Shown here: piece by piece, positions 1 through 11,668 of the stretch
Layout: every line of letters starts with the position of its first letter
How positions within the stretch are numbered: position 1 is the stretch's first letter
Source of the DNA: Rhypophila decipiens
Taxonomy: Eukaryota; Ascomycota; Sordariomycetes; Sordariales; Naviculisporaceae
NCBI GenBank assembly: GCA_033297075.1
Contig: MU858098.1
Location: 62,001-126,000, forward strand
Direction of reading: 5' to 3'
DNA length: 64,000 nucleotides
Notes under the pieces: generated by a model
The model's database searches: none
Told to the model about the DNA's origin: nothing
Seen by the model: only the letters and a program-made list of their open reading frames with translations
Translations under genes and position numbers: made by a program

Positions 1-1825
1 TGTTTTCGGTCAAGGATAGATTGCCAACGGCAGGAACGGCAGACTCGGCCTCTGAAATCCGGGCCTTGATATTAGTAAAGAAGTTGTCCAGGGTATTCTC
101 CCAGCTGTCAGCTTGCTTCCTCATGTCGGGCGAGATTTCCACGCCGTCGTTCCATCGTCCCATCAAAAAGACAATTCGCATCGACCGCGCGGTATACGTT
201 GTTGCGAGCGCGTCTTGAATCGTCTGGAAGTTCTTGAGCGACTTGGACATCTTGCTGCCAGAAATCGATAGATGGCCCATGTGGAGGAAGTAGTTCACCC
301 AGGTATGCTCGCCCTTGCCGCATTCGCACCAGTACGCTTCTGATTGGGCAAGTTCGTTGTCATGGTGGGGGAAAGCGAGGTCGATACCACCCGAGTGGAT
401 GTCCATGGTTTGCCCCAGCCTGTCGCTTGCCATCACACTGCACTCGATGTGCCAACCAGGACGACCTTGGCTCCAAGGACTGGGCCAGTACGGCTCGCCG
501 GGCTTGGACTTCTTCCAGAGGGCAAAGTCACCGGGCCTCTTCTTGCCACCCTCGACCTTTGAGAGAGCACCCTCGCCTTCTTCCTGGAGCGCCTTGTCAT
601 TTTTGGATTCGGGCCTCAACCTGGCATACTGATTCCCAGCCTTTTCAAACGCCCCAATATCAAAGTAGACTGAGCCATCAGACTCGTACGCAAATCCCTT
701 CTGTATTATTTGTTCGACGAAAGCGACGATCTGGGGGACGTACTCGGTTACCCTCGTGACGGCGGTTGGGGGCAGGACATTCAGAGCCTGCATATCATCG
801 TTGAAGGCCTTCTCCATGGCCTTGGTAAGATCAGTGAAAATCGTCTGGTCACTGGTATCGATTGTCTCCTTCGCATCGATATACGGGAGCAATACTTCTT
901 CAGCCCCATCGAGCAGTGCCACACCCGAGTCAGAGCTCTTCAACGCGTTGGCCGCCGAGTCCATGTTCGCCAGATGCATCTTGATCTTGGCCTCGGCATC
1001 ACTGGGTTTGCCCTCTCCGGAGAGGGTACCGCCAGCCAGGACACGGCCGTATGCGGCATCCTTCCGTGCTTGGTAGCTGTGTTCGTCAAGCGGCGTGGTC
1101 TCGCCTTCCGGGACGAGAAGTGGGAGGCTTTTCTCTGCGTAGGCCACGAAGGCCTTGGATACCAAATCTCTGCTCTGCTCTGGGGTGTATGGCCTTTGCT
1201 TCTCCAGCTCAAACAAACGCTTCCGTCGGGCTTTGATGATGATCTGGGGGCTGTCAATACATTGTCTGGCGCATGGGGTGACGATCTCGTACCTTGTCGT
1301 CTACGTCGGTGTAGTTCATCTACCCATTATTTAGTTCAAGTGCCAAAGCAAAGCTTAGGGTTGGTTCCTGTACTAACCACAAAGTTGACCTCAAACCCAA
1401 AGTGGTGGGTCAAGATCCGACGTCTTTTGCCACGTCAGCTTTTTTGATACTGTTTGTGCCCAAGGCCGTGGACTCACTCACATTACATCCGTTGATACAT
1501 AATTGCGCGCTAGATCGTCTTGTTAGCTCTCGTCCTGGCAAATCATAAAGGGAGCAAGGTTGGCCTTACCGTGACCCAAGTGGCTTAGATCGTCTTGCAT
1601 CTACTTGTCAATGTTTTGGTTTGAATTACATCCAGAGGTGAGGGCTCACGTACAAACAGTCGGACCGCAGGCATCTGGTTCCTTGTTAGCATTGGTCTGA
1701 AATGTCCAGCGCTCTGGAGCTCGTTGGCAGCTTCACTTACACCATGAAATCTTTCCTTCCTGCTTGGGAACGAAAGGGACTGGTGGCCCTGGTTTGAGCG
1801 AGTTGTGGACTGTGATAGACGTCAT
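1..1825 (-). CDS. Cysteinyl-tRNA synthetase, 5' part, C-terminus outside window
   Basis: Charges tRNA-Cys with cysteine (class I synthetase). Reading the minus strand, I reconstruct seven exons: 1741-1825, 1654-1674, 1570-1593, 1482-1509, 1378-1423, 1293-1319 and 1-1243. Together they give an open frame starting MTSITVHNSLKP. The first exons encode [20 protein letters not shown], the HIGH signature (here GHAR) with the zinc-ligand Cys of CGPTVYD. Next comes MNYTDVDDK, and the last exon encodes WHIECS, SGGIDLAFPHHDNE and GSKMSKSLK, the KMSKS loop. These are the family's standard landmarks in the correct order. The ATG at 1825 is the first one giving a continuous spliced frame; a mitochondrial presequence exon further upstream is not excluded. 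The anticodon-binding C-terminus lies beyond position 1. The family call is secure. The micro-exon borders are by eye but keep phase throughout. Confidence 0.9.
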
Positions 1826-2551
1826 TGAGAAGGGTCGCGTGAATGGAAGCTTGGCAAAGGTAGATCTGAATAAAGGCCGAAAGAATGTACGAGAATTGAT
1901 GAGGGCGCGCATTCAGTAGAAATAGGTGGATGGGCCCTGGAAGATGCAGTCGAGTGACTCTCCTCCTTGCAAAAGTCAGCGTGGTAGGTTTCAAACCTTG
2001 TATGGATGAGTCAACTGAAGGACGGCGCAGAAGTTGGAGTCAACTGCCACGATGGTGCATTCGCAGTTGCAATTTCCTGGTGGGAGACGTCTCATGGTGG
2101 GGAATTCATGCATGGCCCACTCAACCTCAGCGCTGTTTCTCCAACGTGTCATAGTGCTGTGGCGCAGCGAGCGGCTTTTTCTTACACCAGCCTCAGTGGA
2201 GGAACCGGTACATGGACCTGACAAACTTGACTGATCTCTTCTAAAGAACATCCTGAGTTGCGCCATGATCAATTCTGGCATCGACACACGAACGGTCACC
2301 AGTACGAAATGCAAGAGCGATTATTCGAACTGCCCAATCCCGCCCCCCCCCCCCCGAATCTTGCGATTGAACTCGACTTCGACCCCGCTCGCCGTTCGTC
2401 GATTGATGTCCCCAACAGGCGCAAGACGATGATACATGCCATACTGACCGCCGAAAATGTGACAAAGAGACTGCGACTTGATTGAGATACGCCCCAGGAA
2501 ACATATGCCTTTCGACGCAATAATTTCACGATAACTTGTTCCACCACTCGC
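1826..2551. other. Intergenic, no gene seen
   Basis: This is the promoter side of the CysRS gene and the 3' side of the deoxyribosyltransferase-like gene. It contains an uninterrupted run of 13 C at 2343-2355. The short ORFs here overlap one another on both strands and resemble no known domain. Confidence 0.6.
2343..2355 (+). repeat. C13 homopolymer
   Basis: Thirteen consecutive C residues, directly visible. Likely a replication and sequencing slippage site, with no evident function. Confidence 0.9.
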
Positions 2552-3079
2552 TCACCCTAATTTTTGGCTTTCCAGAATATTCTCGATTCTCCCGACGACT
2601 TCTTCGACAAGGCGATCGCTACCGTCCAAGAGCTTGAGCCCGAACCGCTCTGCCACCAGCGTCACGTTCCCTCGCTTCCTGTAGTCCGGATGACAGGCAG
2701 CAATGGCCTTGCCGGCACGGGCGCAAAGGCCCAATTCCAATAGCGATATTGGCGCGTCTGTTCCGGCACCAAAATAAATCACAACAAGGTCTGCTTGCTC
2801 TTGCATGTCGAGCTCCCAGTCGACCTGTTCCCGGAAGGGTTGAAAGGACGGGTCCTCGCGCCAGGACGAGTCCCAGTCGGTACGCAGAGGATTGTAAATC
2901 GTGACAGGGAGGTGCGACAAGGCCCGGGTGACGCTTTCGCGCCAGTCATTTCCGGATGTGGTGCCTGCGAGGAAAACCGATATGTTGGCGATAATCTCGG
3001 GACGAGACGGCGCCAGCACGATTTGCGCTTTTTGATTGGAGTCTTTTTCTCCCATCGTTCCTTGACCTTGGATTTGCAT
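2552..3079 (-). CDS. Nucleoside 2-deoxyribosyltransferase-like protein
   Basis: Predicted protein of 175 residues from the ATG at 3079; an in-frame ATG at 3055 is equally plausible. The core begins SVFLAGTTSG, the Rossmann-like first strand of the deoxyribosyltransferase fold. ADLVVIYF follows, then LLELGLCARAGKAI, whose Glu sits where the catalytic nucleophile lies in this superfamily. HPDYRKRGNV and a terminal helix close it. Known relatives transfer the deoxyribosyl group between nucleobases, and the fungal members (Nuc_deoxyrib_tr_3 type) have no settled role. It is single-exon, with no signal peptide, so probably cytosolic. An upstream TTG would extend the frame to 3130, but the ATG is preferred. 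The fold assignment is moderately firm; the enzymatic activity is inferred. Confidence 0.7.
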   Translation of the reverse strand: MQIQGQGTMGEKDSNQKAQIVLAPSRPEIIANISVFLAGTTSGNDWRESVTRALSHLPVTIYNPLRTDWDSSWREDPSFQPFREQVDWELDMQEQADLVVIYFGAGTDAPISLLELGLCARAGKAIAACHPDYRKRGNVTLVAERFGLKLLDGSDRLVEEVVGRIENILESQKLG

Positions 3080-3835
3080 GTGTGTTGCTAATCGATATGT
3101 TGCGTAAAACTGCGACAGGTGAGGAGACAAGAAGAGATTAAAAGAGTCTTGGTACTTTCTGCTCCATTCGATTCGAGAGAACAGCCCAGCAACCTGTTGG
3201 ATCTCTCAACTGGATGACTGAATGGGCTGGTGCCTGGCTATACTGGGTCACGCCGGGAAGTTGACAGTGCCAGGGGGTCCGACTGGCAACTGGCTGCATG
3301 AATGGTGAAGGTAGTACGGGTTCCATACTGTCGGGCCGCAAGCAAAAACTCGTACGGATACCCCTGAGAAAACACAGTCGGCGAACGTACTACTTGTAGT
3401 AATCTCCCTTTAACCTTCGTCTCGTCAACATGCGTTCTCACAGCACTTGGAAATCCCTAATGAGATGCGTCATCAAACTGCCACCTCACCCTGATCACCG
3501 AGCAATTTGCCGGACAGATGTGTCGTTCACTTAAGCTCTGAGACGAAGCCCAGGGTCCGCCAAATCCGTATTTAGCGGCAAATGGCGCCCCGCAATCGTT
3601 CCTCAACCCCCCAGACCCCAGACTGTTTCCAAATTCTCGGGTTTAACCTAACCTCTTCAACGCCTTGAAGTCGCGTCGCGTGTCACGACTCACGAATCTG
3701 GTCGACAGATTTTGGTTCTCGGCATTTGCATTTCGCAACTTGCGACCTGTGGCTACTTTAGTCTTTGTACCATTTTATAACGTGTTTCTCTCCCTTATAC
3801 TGTTTGCGCTCAGGCTCAATTGAGTCGAGTGTTGA
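3080..3835. promoter_or_regulatory. Shared upstream region of two divergent genes
   Basis: 756 bases between the divergent start codons at 3079 (minus) and 3836 (plus). No ORF with a recognisable domain. The stretch just upstream of 3836 is T-rich and pyrimidine-rich, typical of fungal core promoters. I see no defined operator. Confidence 0.5.
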
Positions 3836-6800
3836 ATGTCAAATCCAGCAACAACAGCAACTCCGGGATGGGGCGCTCCGCAGCAGTGGCCAGCACTTAA
3901 TAGCAACCATCGTCAACTGACAGATCCCCAACCCCGATCTGGGACCGAGTGTGCGCCGGTCGGCTCAAGCCCTGGCGGGATGCCTCCTCTTTTCTCTCCA
4001 TCCGCAGATGCACCTTCCAACTCATCATATTTCGATCAATATCTTTCGAGCAGAGAGTCGACAAGACCTCCAAGCAGCAATGATGGCACAGTGCGACAAG
4101 CCGAAACTCAACCTCAACCTCAACCACGGCTCGCACCACAACCACAGCAACCACAGCAGGAGGCAAACCCCACTCCGCCTCAATCATCCACTCCTGCTGT
4201 TGCCAAACCAAGACTAACCATGAAGAGACTGGGCGGGCCGTTTCCCTTTTCCACACCTCGACCAGCTGGCAGTTCTAAACCTTCCTCACCTGTCACAACA
4301 GCACTTCCCACTTCACGTCCCGGTCCGGGTCTTGGCTCGCGTCCTGATGCTGGCTCTACGCCACAGCCTAATACTAAGCAAGCTTCTGCGTCAACCTCGC
4401 TGAAAAGTGAGAATGACTCTAAGCAGCTTCTGGTTGGGTCTTTGGATGACATGAACGGACTGGACGAGAATCACCCCATCGCCCTGGTGGAATCTGATAT
4501 TGACATGGACGATGCCAGTGCCAGTGCCAGTAACAGAGACAGCGTCTCCGTCTCTGCGGCACCCACTCCATCTGCTGTTCAGACAGCCACGTTTCCAAAG
4601 CCGCCGCGAGGGGAGGATGCCTTCGATGATAAGATATACAAGTTCTACAAAGGTACGTTTTCGGGATTCCTTTCACTAGTTGTAACCCAGGCTGATCTCT
4701 TCGGTTCCAAGACGAAAACGGCGAGGTAATGAGCACGAAAGGTGCGTTGATACCGCCTGAGTATCAGAAATATCCAAACACTGCATTCCCGTGGATTTGC
4801 CCCGTCAGGTCCTGTCGGCGCATGCTCCCAGGTCTTGTCGGTCTGGGCAAGCACTTTTGTGTATGTATCTTCGCATTCGGTCGAACGGCCTTCTGATTAT
4901 CTGACCACTCCGGCACACAGAATTCCCATCGCGCGGTCAAGCTGAATGATAACATGGACGGCACGCTGTCCGACATTGGATATTGGGCCGATCCAACACG
5001 GGGTGACGGAAGAAACAAAGGCGGGACTGCTAAACCACCTCTTGTTGTGTCCAGAAAACCCATGAGCCTGGAAATCTCGCCCATGGTCGAGCCTGCGTTA
5101 CACGCTAGTGGCGGAAGGCCAAGAGAATCAGGTGCAAGAGAATCAAGTGACGTTGAGACCTCCATTTCGCGCCCCAAACCTCCGTCGCAGCCCTCGAGAG
5201 GCGGGCCGAGGCAAAGCTTGGGCTCTGTGAAAGCTGCCGCCCTAGATGACAACTTTGATGACTCGGGAAATGAGGCCTCAAGCTCAGAAGATGAGCAAGA
5301 CCCTGTACGACAAGCACTCAAGAGATCTATACGGAAGATGGAGAAAGACCAACAGCGGAGGAATCCCAAGACCTGGACAAAGTTCAGCGACGACTCCCCG
5401 TTCAAGGATGTGGCAGAAGAGCCGATATCTTCAGACACCGGCTTCACCAAGGCCAACTCCGAACGGCGCTATGATCAGTGGCCAGGTAAAGTTCATCAAT
5501 TCCCTGCTGCCTGGGGCTGGCCCATCTATTAACACGCCATCTCCTTGATAGACAAGGACGGGGTCCTCAAAGACGCATGCGGCGCATTGTTTCCCGATGG
5601 TTACAAGGAAGACACGACAATGCCGGATAGGCCATGGATATGCCCGTTTCGCTCTTGCCGCCGATTATACGCAAGGATCAAAGATTTGGGTACTCACTTC
5701 CACAAGGCAAGTCGACCATTTCTCATCCTTCTGAATGAGTGCCCTGACTTACTTGTCCCGACCAGTTACATCGCGGCTGCTTGGTCAATGACAACAAAGA
5801 TGGCACGTTTTCAGTCCTCACACAACACGACAGAATGTCATCATTGGCGCATGCAGATGATCCCCCAAGAATCATTTCACAAGACGCCGACAATGATCAG
5901 CCTCTGAAAAACCCGCAAAAACCCATTTATCGAACCCCCACAAATATCAAATGGGTAGACGTATTCTCCGAGGAAGTAGGAGTAAGGAGCCAAAGGGCTC
6001 CTCAGTCCTCGGTCACGCCCGCTGTGTCTCTCGAGACTGTCGAAGAACCAGCGCCAGTTGGTGTTAGAAACGACAATCGTCCTGCTCTCACGAGAGCGAC
6101 AAATCAGAGGCTATACTGCGAATGGCACGGTTTGTTACCCCCTCATCTTATCTTCTGATGTTGGACACTAACTGCCCAGGTACTGATCCTTACAATGAAA
6201 ATGGAGAACTGGTCTCGATGGCGGGCGCTTTGATCCCCGAGGGCTACAAATGTGACCGTACATTTTTTAATCGCCCTTTTATCTGCCCAGTCCGGACCTG
6301 CAGAATCACTTGTAAGCTCAAAAAGGGGCTGGGAAACCATTTTACTGTAGGAAATGCCCAAACCTAACTCGGCTCTCTTGGTACCGCTTACTAGTAGCTA
6401 ACCAGGCTCAATTAGCATTCTCACGGAGGTCAGACGCTAAACGACAATGGTGACGGAACGTTTTCTATCGTCGGCTCTTACTTGGGAAAAGATGCCAAGG
6501 TGGTTTCGAAGGACCCGCTGGCTCCTGATGCACCCCCCATCGCGGAACCTCAGATTCCATTATCGGCGAATTTGGACCCAGGAGAAGAAAGGTTAAAGGC
6601 CTTGCAGGCCGATGCTGCAGAACTGGCATCGAAAGCCGAAGCTCAAGTTGTAAGCCCTGAACCAGAAGCTAAAAGCGACCCGGCTGGCCTCTGGCGTTAC
6701 ATCACCGAAAACACCGGCCTCTCAGGCCCACCACCCGATCATGTTGGTATCCGATACCTACTGAAGCTACCCCAAGTAAGAGATCTGGTCTTGAATGAGG

Positions 6801-7792
6801 AAATTCCCGCTGCTCTAGACACGAGGCAAATCGGGGCCATTCTCATCTATGTCACGGGCAAATCACACGACAAAGTGTGTACCTGCTGTCTGCGGGATGG
6901 GGTCCTGCCATTTAACGAATGTGTCAACACTGTTTGGACCGAGTCAGAAGGATACAGAGCACTCTATGGAAGCTATATCCGATCGTGTGCCAACTGCCTC
7001 TACAACAAGAGAGGGAATCATTGCAGTGTCAAGGCCTACATCCCTACGGGACTCGGCATCAAGCCGATCAAGCTGAATCTCGGGGAGGATATCGGTAAGG
7101 AGGATTATCATTCCATGGAGAATGAGCTGAAGCGCCGTCGGTCTGAGCGCCTCAAACCACCGTCATCAGAGAACGCCAAGTCCAATGGGAATAACACACC
7201 TGTCAATGCCGCCCCGGATAAGGCAAGCGTGGATGAGTTGCTCCCCGCGGCAAAGCGACCTCGGCGGGGACTTGGTCTATCAGAGGCAAATGGGAAAGCG
7301 CCCGAGCTTCAAAGGGTCTCGACGGTTCCCGACTCGCATTCACCTGGTCTCCTGGAAGTACTGGATCCCAGCGTGATGGGCGAGGATGCGGAGATGGAAG
7401 AATGGGAACAAGGACCTGGCAAGGTCCTGACTAGCGCTGCCGCTGGTGATTCTTCTTCCAAGGAGCTTGCATTTTCATCACTGCACCTTTTGTCAGCGCC
7501 GTCCGACTCGTCTCAACGCCAGGCCCGCACTATTCAGGTGGCCAAAGGGATATCGTTTGTGGCGACGCATATTCCCTCGGGAACTGTTCACAGATTTGTG
7601 CCTGATGAGACCAAGTTGCGCATGTGTACCCTTGCGAATGGCAAGTTGAGGGTGACTGTAGATGGGGAGCCCGAGTTTGCCATTGGTACGCATGGTGTGT
7701 TCAAGTTGAGCCCTGGGAAGGGATGTAGGATTGTTAATCGGGCTTATGTTGACGCTGTTTTGCATGTTACGAGTGTGGAAGGGGCCGAGTGA
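3836..7792 (+). CDS. Triple C2H2 finger - DUF3716-like - cupin-like nuclear protein
   Basis: Seven exons: 3836-4652, 4712-4860, 4921-5485, 5552-5706, 5766-6129, 6180-6346 and 6416-7792, giving 1197 residues. Residues 1-270 are Gln/Pro/Ser-rich and look disordered. Three fingers follow, with ligands C302/C307/H320/H325, C541/C546/H559/H564 and C719/C724/H737/H742, all spaced C-x4-C-x12-H-x4-H. The repeat unit reads DENGE..GALIP, then ICPVRSC, LGKHF, HR and NDNxDGT. Residues 890-945 hold a cysteine cluster (C894, C896, C897, C908, C930, C933, C942; RSCANCLYNKRG) resembling DUF3716. A basic KRPRR could be a nuclear signal. Residues 1117-1197 look like a small cupin barrel of the CENP-C/Mif2 kind. 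The intron after 5706 is GC-AG. Nuclear DNA or chromatin binding is inferred; the biological role is unknown. Confidence 0.8.
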
Positions 7793-8956
7793 GGCCTGCT
7801 TGACTGTACAATACATTTTGGGCACGTTGTTTGCTTTGCTGATTGGGTGGCGGGTCAGGGTATGTGTGTGTGTATTTGGAGGATAGCATGTCGCGATTTG
7901 CGTGGATGGGGCTACTGTCAGATATGAGTGTTGGAGTCTTGTCCGTGAGGATATATTAGAGAAAGGTCGGGTAAGGATTCATGTGATTATTGCTACATCT
8001 TTATAGGCACTGTTGAGGATCTACTCTAGATACCTCTGAGATATAGCATGGAGTTCCGGTCCACGGCATCTCTCATTAGATTTTTGATCCGTTTAATATT
8101 ATCTTACTCGTCGCATATCCTCCTCCTCTTTATTTTGGCAATGGCCGTCAGGATGTTGGTTGGCACCGCCCTGTGGGCCGCAAATCTGCGGGTGTCGACG
8201 CACTTGGATGGCCTGGATGCCTAACTTGAGAATGCGGGTATGGTGCGTAGGGCTGAACCGATCCGGAGATCAAGGACACCTCCGAGCCCCTGGTCCCAAA
8301 GGTCCAGATCGAATCAACAAGCTTTTTCCCCCAAAGATCTCGACCAGATTTCCCTCCTGAAATTTGCCTCCACTTCGCACCGGGACCAATGATATTGTTC
8401 TTTTTCCGAACAGTTCTTCGACATGCACGTGGTGAATCTGGACCTGAATCTAGAAAACGCCATCCCCGACGCCTCGCATCTTGGCATTTTTGTTTCTGGA
8501 GGTTTTACAGTCTCATTCGTGACCTTTCTCCCTGAATCGCGGCAGATACGGGGGTATATATTTGCTAACCTTCAGCCGCAACGACCAGAAGACAAGAATT
8601 TTTGTTCAATTACCCCGATGGCCTTGAACGGTGCTCTTCCTGATTTGGAGCTAAGATGCATTGTCTTGGGCGTCTTGGGCGTTCTGAGCGTTCTGAGCTG
8701 TTCTTCTCGATCTCTTTTATATGGGGACTGCCCCAAGGGGTTGTCCCCCTTTCCCGGAGAATGGTTCTACGCTCGTTTGGTTTAATGGAGTAACTGGCTG
8801 GCTGCCTGAGCATGTTTTGGTATTGTTGATCCGGACTCTTTCCTATCCATCCATCTCGCTCCCCTTTGCCCCTGGGCACGCCATTGCCGTCCGATTGACC
8901 GCATCGTCAACAACTGGTCTTATCTTCCATCGCACCGTTTACACTCTCCAACAACA
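7793..8956. other. Intergenic, no gene seen
   Basis: 3' region of the finger protein and promoter of the next gene. It contains a short GT run near 7866 and two tandem 9-10 base duplications around 8665-8698 (GTCTTGGGC and GTTCTGAGC, each twice). The 120-residue ORF at 8423 has no recognisable features, so I do not call it. Confidence 0.5.
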
Positions 8957-9877
8957 ATGCTCCTCCCCCTCCTCCTCGCCATATCCCTCCGAGGGCGGCA
9001 ACTCGCCAACGCAGCAGAGATAACCGCCGGCCCCGAAGCCGCAATCTCAATAGACTACCAACCCCCCTGGTCATCCGCACGCGCCTGCGCAGCAGGATGT
9101 CTCAAATACAACGGCGTATTTGGCTGTAACAACGCCGGGTTCTACGACCTCGGCGTCGCGCTAGGATGTGGCTGTCGACCGTCAAACAACTGCTTCTGCA
9201 GCGCCAAGTTCGCGAGCAGCGTGACGAGTTATGTTGTGGAATGTGCCAGTACCAATTGCGATGGGATTCAAGACTGGGCGGATGAGGCGACGAGTATGTT
9301 GGGGATTTATGGGGATTATTGTGCTACTGCGAATGTGGCTGTTTCCACCGAGGGTTTTAGTTTTGCGTCCACGACGTCGACGGCGACGACGCCAACAGAG
9401 ACTGGGAAGGGAGGTTCCGGTAATCCGACCAGGGCGACACAGACTGGGTCACCCGGTGGTGCTGCATCGACTTCAACAGAGACAGGTACACCGGCTGGGT
9501 CCGGAGAAGGGGAGAAAAAGGACGGACTAAGCCAATCCGACATTGTCGCCCTGGCAGCTAGTTTAGGCGTCGGGATCCCGTCCTTGCTGGTGGCCATCAT
9601 CACGCTGGTGGTGCAGATGCGCAGGAGAAAAAACAAGCGCGCCGCTGCTGCCGCTCAGAATGAATCAGGTGGTGCTGCTGCTGCGTCGAATGTGCACTTG
9701 ATCCATCTGCATACCAATACTGGTGGCACTCCGACTCCGGTTGTTCATCATCCGCCACCACCACCACCGCAGTATCAGACTCCCCCTCCGCAGGGACAGC
9801 AGGGGTGGAATACAACCACTTGGTCGTATGAGCTTGATGGGAACAAGGAGGGGAATCAGCGGTATGAGATGAAGTGA
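8957..9877 (+). CDS. CFEM-like single-pass membrane protein
   Basis: Single exon, 306 residues. Residues 1-20 form a signal peptide. Residues 40-125 hold ten cysteines (44, 48, 57, 71, 73, 79, 81, 96, 101, 122). Their C-x3-C-x8-C start and C-x-C pairs resemble the CFEM fold of fungal surface proteins. CFEM members bind heme or act at the cell wall, but the Asp typical of heme-binding CFEM is not obvious here. Residues 130-190 are a Ser/Thr/Gly linker, probably O-glycosylated. Residues 197-220 form one transmembrane helix, followed by a basic RRRKNKR stop-transfer and a Pro/Gln-rich cytosolic tail. This layout matches wall-stress sensors and surface receptors. The family call is tentative; the topology is clear. 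Confidence 0.75.
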   Translation: MLLPLLLAISLRGRQLANAAEITAGPEAAISIDYQPPWSSARACAAGCLKYNGVFGCNNAGFYDLGVALGCGCRPSNNCFCSAKFASSVTSYVVECASTNCDGIQDWADEATSMLGIYGDYCATANVAVSTEGFSFASTTSTATTPTETGKGGSGNPTRATQTGSPGGAASTSTETGTPAGSGEGEKKDGLSQSDIVALAASLGVGIPSLLVAIITLVVQMRRRKNKRAAAAAQNESGGAAAASNVHLIHLHTNTGGTPTPVVHHPPPPPPQYQTPPPQGQQGWNTTTWSYELDGNKEGNQRYEMK

Positions 9878-11668
9878 ACCTGGAAGGAGTGGACTTGGCT
9901 TGCAGTTAGTTCATGGCAGGAGAGCTGGTTGGATAGGTAAATGGGAAGGAGTAGAGGGCATGTTTGGCTGGGTGATGTAATTGAGTGGAAACAAACGTCT
10001 GGTACGTACACCTTGGATGTCTACGGTGGGCATGAGATACACGCATGGGTAGCATACCGTTTGGTTTTGTCTTTTTGGTTTCTCGTGTTGCATATATTTT
10101 CCTGGTTTTCCTGAGCGAGCATGAAGATGAGCTGGTGTTGAGGTGTTCAGAGTGTTTTTCTTGCCAGAGTAGTCTAGTATCTACCCATACACGCTTAATT
10201 GTCCAGAAGGAATCTACAGCATTCTACGGCAAATAGTCAAGTTGACATACCTGTAAGTGACTTTACTCGATGCATTTTATTGTCCAGACAAGGCATTTAC
10301 AGTTTGGACTGTAAAGGGCATATTTTACAATTTATCAAGGCCTTTTCAAGTCCTGAGCAAGGCCCTCGTTAGGTAGAGTCTTGACTATTTACCGTGAAAT
10401 ACTGTACTTCATCCGGCGATATCATCAAGCTCGCAACCGATGTGTGATTATGATCGCGGTCCGGACATGATATCATGCCGCACTAAATATTGCTGACGTG
10501 CATGAGATCTATGCGGATGCCTAGAAGTGGCCAGGTACAGACGTCCGACGTATTCCATAGACTTGGGCGAGGAAGTGATGACAAGCTTTTCGGCAAGCTT
10601 TCGGCACGTTTTCGGGAGCGGCCTTGACTTGCAGATACGCAGATCTTGCTTGGGGGAGTCCGTTCGGGTTTGATGACCAACATCAAAACATGTTTGTGTA
10701 ATCAAGAACTGCATATAGAAGGTGATTGTCAGAGTTGCATTCGACTAACAAGTTGGCTACAGATTACCGACTTACCCGGTTGTTGATGTGTCGTGTTACG
10801 GTGAGATGTTAAAAGTCTATGCATGCGAACTCATGTGAGAGCTTGATTATTAAGAAGCTCTCCGTCTTGGCCACTTGTAAAGGAGAGTGCCTGGAAGAGG
10901 TACAGTTCTCTGCCGCCGTTAAGAGCTTGAGCTGTAAACAATAAATAACCGTTTTATATCCACAGATAACCTTAACTTTGAGTGAGTGCATACATCACAG
11001 CTCTATACGCTGGTCAGACACCCGCTTAACGAACATTATGTGTACGAAAGGACTTGTATAGGAAGGTGGTGAGTGATTAATAAAATGTGTAAATGCGCCG
11101 ACCGATGTAGCATATCTGACTCAGAACAAGAGTCCATTCGCTTGCATCACCTGGTTCAAGGGTAGTACGAACTTGTATACCCGGTCAGCTCAGGACTCAA
11201 AAATGAAAAGCTAGACCCTTAAAGTAGCACGGGCTGTGAATCTCCCTGCAATGAGTCAGCAAATTCGCCGTCTAGAGCTTAATCTATACTGCGGGCCGAT
11301 GTGAGTATGCTACGGATATAATTCTTGTTGCCGGACATGAGAGCAAGTTGAAGGCAAGCTGAACCGTGGAGCATAGATTGTGCCATCTTGAAGGCTCCCA
11401 GCGTAGTTCACCGCTCAACAGCATCAGCTCCGAGGGCAACCGGAATGCAACAGTGAGATGAGTGAAAAGAACTTTCGTGACGTTCAGAATTTTGCGCCAG
11501 ATGGGCACGGCCTGGCCATGGGCAGTCCACTGAGTTTGATGCTTGAGTGTGCAGCAAGTTCGTGATCTATAAAGCTGCGGCGGTTCTCCTAGTTTTCATG
11601 AAAAAGTTCATCAGCAGCTCATCAAGCAGTTCTCAAGCCTATCAAAACACCACCTCGAATCACTCAAA
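9878..11668. other. Intergenic, no gene seen
   Basis: About 1.8 kb with only short overlapping frames on both strands. AT content is higher than in the flanking genes. The last ~120 bases, just before 11669, look like a 5' UTR and core promoter. Confidence 0.5.

Noticed and set aside
710..1447. 245-residue plus-strand ORF
   Set aside because: Antisense to the CysRS exons, which carry clear family motifs.
4764..5456. 230-residue minus-strand ORF
   Set aside because: Antisense to exons 2-3 of the finger gene; no domain of its own.
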